Below are positions 55,527 through 64,000 of a stretch of 64,000 bases of DNA, in pieces; within the stretch, counting starts at the first letter, position 1; each line of letters begins with the position of its first letter. A program made the position numbers and the translations under genes. Source of the stretch: Candidatus Harpocratesius repetitus (GTDB lineage Archaea; Asgardarchaeota; Lokiarchaeia; Sigyniarchaeales; Promethearchaeaceae). The notes beneath the pieces are model-generated. The model was not told the origin of the DNA, searched no databases, and was given only the letters and a program-made list of their open reading frames with translations. The stretch is from assembly GCA_021498095.1 (NCBI GenBank), contig JAIZWK010000001.1, forward strand, positions 2,977,450 to 3,041,449, in the 5' to 3' direction.

Positions 55527-56900
55527 ATGGCATTTACTTTACCTATTAAAAAGCGAAAATGTCCACGATGTGGAGAAAAGATCTTAGATTGTTTCGTTGA
55601 AATTTGTCCAAAATGTGGTTTTCAATTAGATAAAACCCCAAAACCTACTGCGCCAGAATTTTTTCTAAAAAAGAGTCAAGAATTTCTTGAAAATGTGGAA
55701 AATTCTACTAATCAAGAATATCACGAAACAAAAATTCAAAAATTTAAAAAATCAAATGTTTCGAGTAAACAAAATGCACATCTTTCTTTCATAAAATCTT
55801 TGAAAATTCAAAAAAATCCTGAGATAATTTCCAGTTCATTTGAATCCAGTCAAAAAGAAGAAAGAAATTCCTTAAAAATAAAGGATTTTAAAATTCAAAA
55901 ATTAAAAATCGATGGATCTATTGCCAAATTAAAAACAGATACAAAAGTAACACGTATACAAGTTGAACAAGAAAAGATACCTTTAGGTATTTCAGGTGAA
56001 TACATCAAGTATATTGGAATAATTACTAAAGAACGTGAAAAGATATTTAGCTTAAACAAGACTTTTACATATTTACTTGATTTATCGATAAATTTGGAAT
56101 ATATTGCAACTTCTATCTTAAGTGGTCAACTAGATCGGATGTTTTTAGCTTCTAGTGATGGAAAAGAACAAGAAATCTGTTACTTTGCAGAACAAAAAGA
56201 ATTTTTATTTGTTTTATATGGAAAAATCCCTGAGAAAAAGGCAAATTGGCTCACACAACAACTAATTATATCTGTAAAGGATTATTTTCATCACAAAAAT
56301 ATTAATCAAATGACTAAGTTGGAAAAATATGAAATTAGTCAAAAATTCCGATCAAAAATTAAATTCCTTTTAGAAACGATAATAGATCTTAATGATGTTT
56401 TTACATCCACTCCAATAAAAACACTTTCAAAAGGTTTTAGGGTAGATTATTTTGGTCTTAGTTATCAATCAATCGGTGTTTTATCCAAAATGATTACGAC
56501 TGAATTAAAACTTAAGGATTTACCACCACTTTCAAGTGTAAATGAGGATGATTTTGATGACATGATTGAACTACAAGAAGCAATAATAACAGCTAAAGTA
56601 GAAGCTATTGCTGCAAATACTTTTGCAAATACATTAATGACACCAGAATGGATATCAGTCAAGTTAGGGTTTCAACAATATCGTTTTATCATTTTTTCAC
56701 ATATAAATGACTATTATTTGTCTTTATTAGCTGAAGGAAACTTAGAATTACGTAAAAAAATCTTTTCTGAACTTACACCCCTATTGATGAATCTAACGAA
56801 TCATCCTTTCGTTGGGATTCTTACTGAATATTCTGAGGCGGCACCTCGAATTGTTGAATTTTTACAAAAAATGAATAAAACTAAATTTGATTCCTCTTAA
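55527..56900 (+). CDS. Zinc-ribbon protein with two roadblock/longin-like modules
   Basis: The N-terminal zinc ribbon is KCPRCGEKIL...ICPKCGFQL (C12, C15, C27, C30). A Lys/Asn/Ser-rich linker of about 100 residues follows. Residues about 150-290 (IKYIGIITKEREKIF, MFLASSDGKEQEICYFAEQKEFLFVLYGKI) and about 320-457 (YRFIIFSHINDYYLSLLAEG, LTPLLMNLTNHPFVGIL) each have the strand-helix pattern of roadblock/longin folds. No catalytic residues are visible; a scaffold or GTPase-binding role is inferred. It starts 70 bases after the receiver-PPDK gene. Confidence 0.6.
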   Translation: MAFTLPIKKRKCPRCGEKILDCFVEICPKCGFQLDKTPKPTAPEFFLKKSQEFLENVENSTNQEYHETKIQKFKKSNVSSKQNAHLSFIKSLKIQKNPEIISSSFESSQKEERNSLKIKDFKIQKLKIDGSIAKLKTDTKVTRIQVEQEKIPLGISGEYIKYIGIITKEREKIFSLNKTFTYLLDLSINLEYIATSILSGQLDRMFLASSDGKEQEICYFAEQKEFLFVLYGKIPEKKANWLTQQLIISVKDYFHHKNINQMTKLEKYEISQKFRSKIKFLLETIIDLNDVFTSTPIKTLSKGFRVDYFGLSYQSIGVLSKMITTELKLKDLPPLSSVNEDDFDDMIELQEAIITAKVEAIAANTFANTLMTPEWISVKLGFQQYRFIIFSHINDYYLSLLAEGNLELRKKIFSELTPLLMNLTNHPFVGILTEYSEAAPRIVEFLQKMNKTKFDSS

Positions 56901-57006
56901 AATTCAACATTATAGTAGCTAAAGGGAAACGAAATTTTTTAACACCTAAAAATCTAATACAATAGTAAGAAAGAATATAGAGCATTTAGAAAAACAGTGG
57001 GCCCAT

Positions 57007-58095
57007 ATGAGTGAACGAAGAATAAATGTAATTTGTCCTATATGTAAAAATGCAGGGAGAATTCCCGTTCCTGTGGATGTTGTCAAGAAAAAAGAGACCG
57101 GTGCGACATCAGTGTTTATTCCAGCAGGAATGGTCTGCGAACATTCATTTTATGCATATGTAGATAAAAATTTTGATGTACGCGATTATTTGGTACTGGA
57201 ATATTCCTTAATGGATGATGAAAAGAAAGTCGAAAATCTAAAAAATGACATTTTAAGACGTGCAGATGAGTTTAATATCACTTATGCTAATGTTACCAAA
57301 TTTATTAGCGAAGATGATTTACGTATTTTACTTTTTGCTGGATTTATAGGAACTCAATTACTTCTCATTGAAAATGATACAGAATCTGAACGATTTTGCG
57401 TTTTATTTACTTACCTCTCTAAATTATTCCCAACAGTAGCACGAGATGCCAAAATTTTTCCAGCAGATCAATTCTTAGAATACAATGATTCACATAAGGA
57501 AAAACTGAAAAAATTTACAATTTATAATGTAGTTTATAAGTTAATAGTCCAAAAACCTTTCAGTGCAATTTCTACCGAACCCTTAGAATATTTATTTGAT
57601 ATGATCAAGAAAACACCTCCTAAGCTTCAAATAGTTTATGCAAAAAACTTCTTTGATTATCTAATCAAGTTTTCTGAAGAAATCAAAAAAGGAGATATGC
57701 AAAAAACAGATAAAATTCAAAAAACCCTTCGAAAAAAGTATCCTCGACAAGCTGAATACTTCACACCAGAATTAATTCAATTAATGCGTGATCGGAATGA
57801 AATCATTGAAAAACTTCAAAAAGTCGAGGGTGAAGCAGAAATCGTTTTGAAATTAGATGATAAAACTTTATTCATGTATAATGATGAAACACATATCAGA
57901 CAGGCAGAGATGTTGCCAGATCTTTTAGAAAAGCATACTTTACGAACGTTACGAAAGGAAAAAACAATTACACTCAAACATTTGATTGATGAATTACGAA
58001 AAATTGCAGCTGATCAATTATTAAAATTTGATTATGCGCGTGTGCCAGATATACTGGATGAATTTGTGATTAAAGGTTATATCATGAAATTATAA
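57007..58095 (+). CDS. Uncharacterised zinc-binding protein (CxxC...CxH N-terminus)
   Basis: The N-terminus NVICPICKNAGRIPVP and later IPAGMVCEHSFYAYVDKNF place C10, C13, C44 and H46 as a possible zinc site. A conserved-looking FYAYVDKNFDVRDYLV segment follows. The rest (about 90-360) is mostly helical with a long charged stretch (KLIKFSEEIKKGDMQKTDKIQKT) and a winged-helix-like C-terminus (TLKHLIDELRKIA...DILDEFVIKGYI). I do not recognise the family. It is the third gene in a same-strand row with the receiver-PPDK and double-roadblock genes, which suggests a shared pathway. Confidence 0.6.
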   Translation: MSERRINVICPICKNAGRIPVPVDVVKKKETGATSVFIPAGMVCEHSFYAYVDKNFDVRDYLVLEYSLMDDEKKVENLKNDILRRADEFNITYANVTKFISEDDLRILLFAGFIGTQLLLIENDTESERFCVLFTYLSKLFPTVARDAKIFPADQFLEYNDSHKEKLKKFTIYNVVYKLIVQKPFSAISTEPLEYLFDMIKKTPPKLQIVYAKNFFDYLIKFSEEIKKGDMQKTDKIQKTLRKKYPRQAEYFTPELIQLMRDRNEIIEKLQKVEGEAEIVLKLDDKTLFMYNDETHIRQAEMLPDLLEKHTLRTLRKEKTITLKHLIDELRKIAADQLLKFDYARVPDILDEFVIKGYIMKL

Positions 58096-58175
58096 ATAAA
58101 AACAAAAAATTTTTTTTCAATTTTCTTTGATTATAATTAAATTCTTTAATTTTCAATATAATATTTCTTTGATCT

Positions 58176-58835
58176 TTAATCAAATGAAAAATCATCTTGA
58201 AGTATTTTCCAAAATCGTTCAGCTAACGCTTCACAATTTGCTTTAGCTACTCCAGAAATATCAGTAGATTTTCTAAAATCTGTAAGTTCCATTTTCTGAC
58301 TGGTTTCTGTAGGAAAATTTGCCATCAAAACAGGATGACCCAATGCGCCAATCACAATCATTCCTTGAATTAATGCATATTGGATGAGTGAATTTTGGAC
58401 TACATTCAATCCCCCAGCGCGCAATCCAGAAGTTACAATAACAGAAAAGAGTTTATTCTTAAGTTTATATTTTGCCATTTTTAAAGGTCGGCTGCGATCA
58501 ATTAAATCTTTTACTAATCCTGAAACATTTGAAAAATAGGTTGGTGTTGCGATAATAATTGCCGATGCTTTTAGCATTTTTTCCGAAATTATTTTAAAAT
58601 CATCATTCTCATCCAAAGGACATAAATAAGGCTTGCGAAGACAATTATCACAAGCCGAGCAATGTTTAACACGAAAATCAGTCAAATGCATAATTTCAAT
58701 GTCTATTTTCTGCATTTGTTTATTATTTTCATTATCATTCAAAGATTGAATTTTATCTTGAAATATTTTCGCTAGTGAATAAGTTAATCCATTTTTTCGA
58801 GGAGAACCGTTTATAATCAATATAGATTTATTCAT
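58176..58835 (-). CDS. NAD(P)H-dependent FMN reductase / iron-sulfur flavoprotein-like
   Basis: Flavodoxin-like fold: ILIINGSPRKNGLTYSL is the FMN phosphate loop and IIIATPTYFSNVSGLVKDLIDRS the second flavin loop. A cysteine cluster KHCSACDNCLRKPYLC (C59, C62, C65, C72) resembles the 4Fe-4S motif of archaeal iron-sulfur flavoproteins. It would transfer electrons between ferredoxin/NAD(P)H and a small acceptor. The length (219) is typical. It stands alone on the minus strand. Confidence 0.87.
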   Translation of the reverse strand: MNKSILIINGSPRKNGLTYSLAKIFQDKIQSLNDNENNKQMQKIDIEIMHLTDFRVKHCSACDNCLRKPYLCPLDENDDFKIISEKMLKASAIIIATPTYFSNVSGLVKDLIDRSRPLKMAKYKLKNKLFSVIVTSGLRAGGLNVVQNSLIQYALIQGMIVIGALGHPVLMANFPTETSQKMELTDFRKSTDISGVAKANCEALAERFWKILQDDFSFD

Positions 58836-58939
58836 GTGTTATTTTTTCTCTTGCTCCTTAAAAAAGAATTCGATTTACTCTTTACGGATGAATAATTAAG
58901 AAATTTATTATAAAATAGAAAAAAGAGAACAACAGAAAT

Positions 58940-59701
58940 TTATGGAGATTCTAAAGATTTTATCGGAACAATTATAGTAAAATGCGATTTGTACAATTCA
59001 GAATGGCTCAATTCTTTAATTTCATCCAATAAATCAACTTCCATTTCCCCTTCCTTCATCCGAATAAATGTATGATCTTTATATTTATGTTCTTCATCAA
59101 CAAATACATCAACCATTTGAATATGGTCTGCTTCTAAGTTAGGATTGAATGAAATATTCATAGAAAATAATATGTCTGCCTTTGGATCTTCAAGTAGAAA
59201 CAAAAATTTTGCCTGTTGACTTACAATCATTTCACCGAGATTGAAGAATAAAGATTCAACTCCAGTAACAATCGCTTTTGTTGCATTTTTCCCTTTCAAT
59301 ATATTTTTGGTATAATCTTGCATTTCTGGTGTAAGGATTTTAAATTTACCTGGAAGAAGATTCTTTCTCTCATAATCACTTAGATATTTGGTAAATAAAG
59401 GTGAAGTGGGTTCATTAATGAATGTATCAGAAATTCTCTCACTTTTATGATAAATAACCATTTGATGATGATATGATAACCCAGACATTACTTTTGTGTA
59501 ATACATTTTCTTTTCAGGATCATATGGAAGAATAAGGCGTGTTTTTGCACCCATTCCCAACTGTTGCATCATGGCTTCAGGACCACCGGCATCTAAATTT
59601 AAAATCAGAAGAAGAAATTTTCGAAAATCAGAAATTTCGAAATAATTATGAAATTCTTCAAATTTTGTAACTGCAAATTGATATTTTTCTAAAGAGTTCA
59701 T
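58940..59701 (-). CDS. Uncharacterised 253-residue protein
   Basis: I recognise no family. The sequence is mixed alpha/beta: a helical N-terminus (KYQFAVTKFEEFHNYF), glycine-containing LDAGGPEAMMQQLGMGAK, a central run with TKAIVTGVESLFFNLGEMI, and a strand-rich C-terminus (AKFLFLLEDPKADILFSMN, SHFTIIVPIKS). No signal peptide or membrane helix. It is 93 bases downstream of the first DGHHR gene on the same strand and could belong to that group. Confidence 0.6.
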   Translation of the reverse strand: MNSLEKYQFAVTKFEEFHNYFEISDFRKFLLLILNLDAGGPEAMMQQLGMGAKTRLILPYDPEKKMYYTKVMSGLSYHHQMVIYHKSERISDTFINEPTSPLFTKYLSDYERKNLLPGKFKILTPEMQDYTKNILKGKNATKAIVTGVESLFFNLGEMIVSQQAKFLFLLEDPKADILFSMNISFNPNLEADHIQMVDVFVDEEHKYKDHTFIRMKEGEMEVDLLDEIKELSHSELYKSHFTIIVPIKSLESP

Positions 59702-59794
59702 ATTTAAGATTAAGAAAGGATCTCTTTAAAAGAGTAGTAATTAAGCACTTTGGCTCACTTTTTCAAATAATAAACTTAAAATTTTCATCTTTAC

Positions 59795-60397
59795 TTAAAA
59801 ATCACGCTGAATAATTGGCAAATCTTTGACATATTTATCAATTTTCATATAAGGTAATTTCTTTGAAAGTAATGGGGAATCTCGATTATCGATCCAGTAT
59901 TCTACTAAAATAGTTGGCATTTTTCCACCATATTGAGCAAAATATTTAACCCGATGATGACCATCATGACATACATAGTTATAACGACTATCATCCTTAA
60001 TAAGCCAGACAATAACTGGTGGAATCGGTTTTTGAGTTTGTATCATGTAAGGAATACCTGCTTTTAGCATCTCATAGGTATCGTAATCAAGTGAATCCTC
60101 AGTAGCCCAAACCATATGAGGATTGATAAAGGTTTGCCTCCAACTTAATCCTTGACCATTAAAGAGTGGTAATCGTAGCTGCATTAATACTTTTTGAATA
60201 CCTCGCTCAATATCAAACTCCACACCCCACATACTATGCTGTAAAAATGAGAGATAAGCCAATTCGGGAACCATGGGATCTTTCACGCGTAAGAACATTT
60301 TTCGAATATCTGAAAGCGAAAAATGTTTTAAATGCTCTGGAGTAAATTCAGAAACATTAATGAACTGCCATTTAATTTCGGGTTTTTGAAATTGCAT
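59795..60397 (-). CDS. ParB/Srx-like DGHHR protein, copy 1
   Basis: The diagnostic part is PPVIVWLIKDDS followed by YVCHDGHHRVKYFAQYG (D145-R149). Strand, then D-G-H-H-R, then a helix is the nucleotide-binding pattern of the ParB/sulfiredoxin superfamily, which includes CTPases, nucleases and free-serine kinases (SerK). The rest is shared with the gene at 60569-61147: FLQHSMWG versus FLRRTHWLKG, VWATEDS versus LWASQDG, PPVIVW versus PPIVVW. The pair are paralogues. I cannot choose between these enzyme activities. Confidence 0.65.
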   Translation of the reverse strand: MQFQKPEIKWQFINVSEFTPEHLKHFSLSDIRKMFLRVKDPMVPELAYLSFLQHSMWGVEFDIERGIQKVLMQLRLPLFNGQGLSWRQTFINPHMVWATEDSLDYDTYEMLKAGIPYMIQTQKPIPPVIVWLIKDDSRYNYVCHDGHHRVKYFAQYGGKMPTILVEYWIDNRDSPLLSKKLPYMKIDKYVKDLPIIQRDF

Positions 60398-60568
60398 GAA
60401 ATGATCGCCATTTAATTTTGAAGATTATTTTTAATTAATCTCTTGTTTTTATTTTCATTTTTTTATAATCTTTTTTTTGAGTAATTCTCAATAGACATTT
60501 TGATAAGATGTCGTTTCATTATGGATATCTATGATTTTCTATTAATTTTTATTAATTTATATGAATTT

Positions 60569-61147
60569 CTATGAAATAATCACAGAAAAATTCCGAGTGC
60601 GGGATACAGGTAGATCTATCACGCGTTTTTGAATTTGGAACGCATATCGGAATTTGTCTTCCATTTGATCATAATTTCCAATGGGTTCTAGCAGCACCAC
60701 TTGAACCCTTTTTCGTATACGGTGAAAAAAATATGCGCGATGATGACCATCATGTACAATCATTCGCATCTTTTGTGAATCGAAAAAATTCCAGACAACA
60801 ATTGGAGGAAAAGTATCTCCAATACTTTGAGTATATTTATAAGCTGCTTCAACCATTATCAATTTAGCACTTTCTAAACCATCTTGCGAAGCCCATAGAA
60901 ATGCAGGTTCGACCATCTTCAAACTTGCAATGACATTGCGTTCCTTAACATTTAACTGCTGACATGCAAATTTTTTTAATGATTCGGGTGTTTTTCCCTT
61001 TAACCAATGCGTTCTTCTTAAAAATGAATCATATCCTACCTTATTATCAATTGGATTCTTAGATATTAACAATTGATAAATATCCATTGGATTTTTATGA
61101 TATTTTAATGAAGATCTGGATGGTGAGCCTGAAAGCGGAGGAGTCAT
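60569..61147 (-). CDS. ParB/Srx-like DGHHR protein, copy 2
   Basis: It has PPIVVWNFFDSQ and VHDGHHRAYFFHRI (D133-R137), matching copy 1 in the same order along the protein, with a shared N-terminal helical part (FLRRTHWLKGKTPESLKKF). It has a Pro/Ser-rich first ~20 residues (TPPLSGSPSRSSL) absent from copy 1. The role is unknown; a nucleotide-dependent enzyme is the likely reading. Gap to copy 1 is about 170 bases, with an AT-rich sequence holding another possible promoter. Confidence 0.65.
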   Translation of the reverse strand: MTPPLSGSPSRSSLKYHKNPMDIYQLLISKNPIDNKVGYDSFLRRTHWLKGKTPESLKKFACQQLNVKERNVIASLKMVEPAFLWASQDGLESAKLIMVEAAYKYTQSIGDTFPPIVVWNFFDSQKMRMIVHDGHHRAYFFHRIRKRVQVVLLEPIGNYDQMEDKFRYAFQIQKRVIDLPVSRTRNFSVIIS

Positions 61148-61250
61148 AAAATAGTTGCCTTCGAATGCACAGAATTATTAGAATTCATGTGTGATACAAT
61201 TTGTCATTGGTTTTGATTGGTTAAATATTTTTATTCGCTTTTTATTTTAA

Positions 61251-62483
61251 TTATACTCCTAAAAGTGAATAGAATGTCAATCCAATAATTGCAACACCAG
61301 ATAATATTCGAAGTATTGGGCGATATTTTATCCTTATTTGGTTAATCTTTTCTGATTCACTTCCACGAAGCAAGAGAATTAAAACAATTATTAATGGAAG
61401 AATTAATCCTAAGTAGAAAAATCCTAAATTTAAAGCAAAGAAAATAGGATTTTCGACTAACCCCATAAATAACGAAATCATTATGGCGCCAATGCAGGGA
61501 ATTTTGATTAATGAAAAAATGAATCCTAATATAAAGCCATAAATAAAAGATCCTTTACGTAGCATTTTAGATACAAACTTTTTTACTAAATCTGGTGTAG
61601 AAAATAACTTACTTTTCTCAGAAAATGAATCAAGAATATACCAGATTCCCAATCCAATCATAATACCTCCCAAAATCCACTTAAAGCCAGTTAAATAAAT
61701 CAAATTTGCTAATGCTTCAAACGTGCCTATAATTATCAAACCAAGCAAAATATACATACATATTATTCCTAACGACAATCCGGAAAAAATTTTTACAAAT
61801 TGACTCTTGTTTAATTTTTCTGCAGAAAAACTTGGTGTTACAACAGCTAAAATCAGAATAATACAAGGAGATAATCCTGTTAACACACCAGAAACGAACG
61901 AAATCCATGGTGTAATTTCGTCTCCATGTAAATTCTGATTAATTCCACCAGAAGTGTAATTTACCATAATATAATAGGTTGATTTTAATTGATCATATGT
62001 AATTTTGCTATATCCTAAACCAATTGCATAGTCTTCCTTTAAAAAAATCACCCCTGGTGTTCCAATACGAGGTAACCTAAGATTATTTAATCGAGAGTAG
62101 TAGTATGATTCATTTACACCATATAAAACCGCGATTTTTGTGTAATTTACAGTAAAATCCATCAAAAAGCAATCAATTACAGCCTCTTTTTCAATGCAAA
62201 GAGAGCAACCAGGTTGATAATAGTATTCCATATAAATTGCGGTTGAATTATTGCTTGAATTTGTTGATATATTATTATTAGAAATACTTGCAGAAGATTG
62301 AACTAAATTAATTTGGTCCTCATTAATTTTTTGTGAAGGAACAAATATTATCAAGCAACAAATTCCACTAAATAATATTGTCAGTAATATTATCTTAAGT
62401 ATAATTTTATTTCTGAGCGGAAATGAATGCGCAACTGAATCAGATCTACCGCATTTTGGAAAGTTACCATGCAATGTGATCAC
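61251..62483 (-). CDS. Thioredoxin-like domain fused to a CcdA/DsbD-type membrane reductase
   Basis: An N-terminal membrane segment (IILKIILLTILFSGICCLIIF) is followed by an extracytoplasmic thioredoxin-like part with QPGCSLC (C93, C96) and LPRIGTPGVIFLKED. The C-terminal half (about 195-410) has around six helices with two cysteine sites, SGVLTGLSPC and IKIPCIGAIM, which are the electron-shuttling cysteines of CcdA/DsbD. It would carry reducing power from cytoplasmic thioredoxin across the membrane to surface proteins. Fusing the reductase to its own outer thioredoxin domain is compact. The start is GTG; there is no ATG until after the first helix. Confidence 0.83.
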   Translation of the reverse strand: MITLHGNFPKCGRSDSVAHSFPLRNKIILKIILLTILFSGICCLIIFVPSQKINEDQINLVQSSASISNNNISTNSSNNSTAIYMEYYYQPGCSLCIEKEAVIDCFLMDFTVNYTKIAVLYGVNESYYYSRLNNLRLPRIGTPGVIFLKEDYAIGLGYSKITYDQLKSTYYIMVNYTSGGINQNLHGDEITPWISFVSGVLTGLSPCIILILAVVTPSFSAEKLNKSQFVKIFSGLSLGIICMYILLGLIIIGTFEALANLIYLTGFKWILGGIMIGLGIWYILDSFSEKSKLFSTPDLVKKFVSKMLRKGSFIYGFILGFIFSLIKIPCIGAIMISLFMGLVENPIFFALNLGFFYLGLILPLIIVLILLLRGSESEKINQIRIKYRPILRILSGVAIIGLTFYSLLGV

Positions 62484-62535
62484 TAAAATGAGTGAATGCG
62501 CAATTTAATAATCTTTTCATATTTATTAAAATAAT

Positions 62536-63894
62536 TTAAAATGTACGTATCCAGAAATCCAAGCGCTTTTGTTTGTGGATATAAGGAAGAAGATTACTAG
62601 CATGTTTCCAATATTCTAGAGGAATGGATAATTTGGATTCAACTCTAGTCAAAGCGGATTCTAGAGTTTCATGCATTTTTACATTATTACCTTTCCAACC
62701 ATTAGCTAAAGCTTGTTTTACTGTCTCTCGAATTACCCACACACCAAGAGGGACCACATATCCACCAGATACTTCTCTAAAAACAATTACTCGTGCCTGG
62801 CGTCTACTTTTAACTAAAAATTCTTCAATTTCTTTTCGCGCTGCATAATAAGCACCAGTTACATGATCAGCATATTTTTTTCTTCCTTGCTCAAATTCAA
62901 AATCATTCACAATCACCGGTTGAATTGCTTGCATTGGGAGATTTAAACCAGGAATTGCTTGATTCCAAATGGATGATTGATTCCAACATTCGTTCATTTC
63001 ATATGCCCACGGTCCTGGAATAAAAATAATAACAAATTTATTATCAAGATATTCCCCGTAAAATGAATAATACTTATCTATAGATGGATAATGCTGAAGT
63101 TTTTTCTTCAAATATTTACCAATTATATCATCCACTGCAGTAATACTCCAACGCGTCGGCACTAAACGACGGTTTTGTTTAACCCCTAATAAACCAGCAG
63201 AAAAGATGCGTTGAATGGAGGTTACATTTAAAGAATCTGCATGATATAGATATTCTTCAATTGCATCTGCTGCCTTTAAATCAGTATCGCTAACAGCTTT
63301 ATCAACAGGTTTTAAAATCTTAATATTATCGATAATTTGTATTTTTTCTGCTCTTCCACTTGGACCTTGTGGTGGTGAATGTGTTCCATAAAGCATCCCT
63401 ACTCGCACTCTACTAAGTTTTGCTTCTGTATCCACAGAATTGGAAGCTAATGTTAATTCTTGAGTTGCTTCCAGTAGTTTTAAGTTGGATCTTGATAGTT
63501 CTTTTTCTAATTCTGAAATTGGTAAATTATACTTCACATTCATAGTAAAATTTGAACGTACTAAACCGGATCGATAAGCAATAATTTCATTAATGTCTTT
63601 ACCAAACCAACTCTCAGGTGAATCTAAATATTTCGTATCTTTTTGTGCGGAAAAATTTCCAATAGGAATTAACGGCCCTATATTAACATGCGGATAACCA
63701 ACATGGCCAACAAAAACTGCAGGAGGTGAAGCACCAAAGATATCTTGTTTTCCCTTGAATTGCCCAGGATCTACAGACAGAGTGCTTTTTAATACACTGT
63801 ATTTTAGTAATATAGGACATTTTGACTTTCCACAAAGAAGACGAGCCCCTTTACAACGAACGCAAATATTATCAGATACTTGAGGTCGAACCAT
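62536..63894 (-). CDS. Archaeal DNA repair protein of the Nre family
   Basis: The N-terminal zinc motif is ICVRCKGARLLCGKSKCPI. The family's conserved core includes GASPPAVFVGHVGYPHVNIGPL and YGTHSPPQGPSGRAEKI, and then RRLVPTRWSITAVDD. The C-terminus QKRLDFWIRTF has the Q-x-x-L-x-x-W layout of a PCNA-interacting peptide, fitting published Nre proteins that bind PCNA and act in DNA repair (crosslink damage). Length (452) is normal. The ATG at 63894 is near the window's right end; 106 bases of upstream sequence hold no clear gene. Confidence 0.9.
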   Translation of the reverse strand: MVRPQVSDNICVRCKGARLLCGKSKCPILLKYSVLKSTLSVDPGQFKGKQDIFGASPPAVFVGHVGYPHVNIGPLIPIGNFSAQKDTKYLDSPESWFGKDINEIIAYRSGLVRSNFTMNVKYNLPISELEKELSRSNLKLLEATQELTLASNSVDTEAKLSRVRVGMLYGTHSPPQGPSGRAEKIQIIDNIKILKPVDKAVSDTDLKAADAIEEYLYHADSLNVTSIQRIFSAGLLGVKQNRRLVPTRWSITAVDDIIGKYLKKKLQHYPSIDKYYSFYGEYLDNKFVIIFIPGPWAYEMNECWNQSSIWNQAIPGLNLPMQAIQPVIVNDFEFEQGRKKYADHVTGAYYAARKEIEEFLVKSRRQARVIVFREVSGGYVVPLGVWVIRETVKQALANGWKGNNVKMHETLESALTRVESKLSIPLEYWKHASNLLPYIHKQKRLDFWIRTF

Positions 63895-64000
63895 GAGAAT
63901 GTTTCACATTGCTTAATGATCAACTTAATTTTAATTTTCAATTAAAAGATTAATACTAAAAAATAATAGAATTCTCTTTATTTGAAGATGCTCCTTTTTG

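Noticed and set aside
1..64000. tRNA, rRNA or CRISPR loci
   Set aside because: I scanned the intergenic stretches for tRNA-like GGTTC arms, GC-rich islands and regular repeats and found none that I could defend; a covariance-model scan would settle small RNAs.

Overview
The window looks like chromosomal DNA of an AT-rich archaeon, most probably an Asgard (Promethearchaeota) lineage. The archaeal side is supported by an NreA-type repair protein ending in a PCNA-binding-like motif, a PolB2-like DNA polymerase, AlaX, type 2 IPP isomerase, a prenyl synthase, IorAB, an ER/archaeal-type signal peptidase and TATA-type promoter elements. The Asgard side is supported by several small GTPases, two of them fused to roadblock or longin-like modules, and by free-standing longin/roadblock-like proteins. 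This is inference from protein families; there is no rRNA gene in the window. I see no tRNA gene and no CRISPR array.

Region by region: 0.1-7.4 kb holds a roadblock-GTPase fusion, a GH2 glycosidase with a changed acid/base motif, an AAA ATPase, an Hsp20 with a long acidic N-terminus and a PadR-like regulator with a histidine-rich tract. 7.5-16.8 kb holds pyrE, signal peptidase, a beta-group DNA methyltransferase, an M28/glutaminyl-cyclase-like peptidase, a sirtuin, a GNAT protein and a two-gene ABC exporter. 16.9-18.6 kb is a decayed IS4-like transposase, the only clear mobile-element trace. 18.9-31.6 kb holds HMG-CoA synthase, AlaX, iorBA, a PolB2-like polymerase in tandem with glycerate 2-kinase and a membrane protein, a CTP-dependent polyprenol/diacylglycerol kinase-like protein and small proteins. 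32-46 kb holds an SCP2-like protein, a TIM-barrel protein, a PD-(D/E)XK protein, a longin-GTPase-roadblock fusion facing an MglA-like GTPase, a Trm9-like tRNA methyltransferase with a surface transglutaminase-like protein, a phosphohexomutase, and a four-gene minus-strand operon. 46.4-64 kb holds a PfkB kinase, exonuclease III, PurD, IDI-2 and the prenyl synthase, a REC-REC-PPDK_N protein followed by two zinc-ribbon proteins, a pair of DGHHR proteins, a thioredoxin-CcdA fusion and NreA.

Functional links: HMG-CoA synthase, IDI-2, the prenyl synthase and the polyprenol/DAG kinase-like protein belong to isoprenoid/archaeal lipid synthesis, although they are not in one operon. PyrE and PurD are nucleotide biosynthesis genes. 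IorAB and glycerate kinase suggest growth on amino acids and sugars. The GTPase, roadblock and longin proteins recall eukaryotic Rag/Ragulator and bacterial MglA/MglB modules.

The most promising uncharacterised locus is 42.6-46.3 kb. It encodes a small protein, an ATPase with a degenerate nuclease-like tail, a small membrane protein and a polytopic membrane protein. Its promoter carries five CTTAAG palindromes whose spacings (11, 10, 61 and 21 bp) are close to whole turns of the DNA helix. Many genes here appear to start at ATG codons a few codons inside a longer TTG- or GTG-initiated frame; I moved starts where a Shine-Dalgarno sequence or family alignment supported it.
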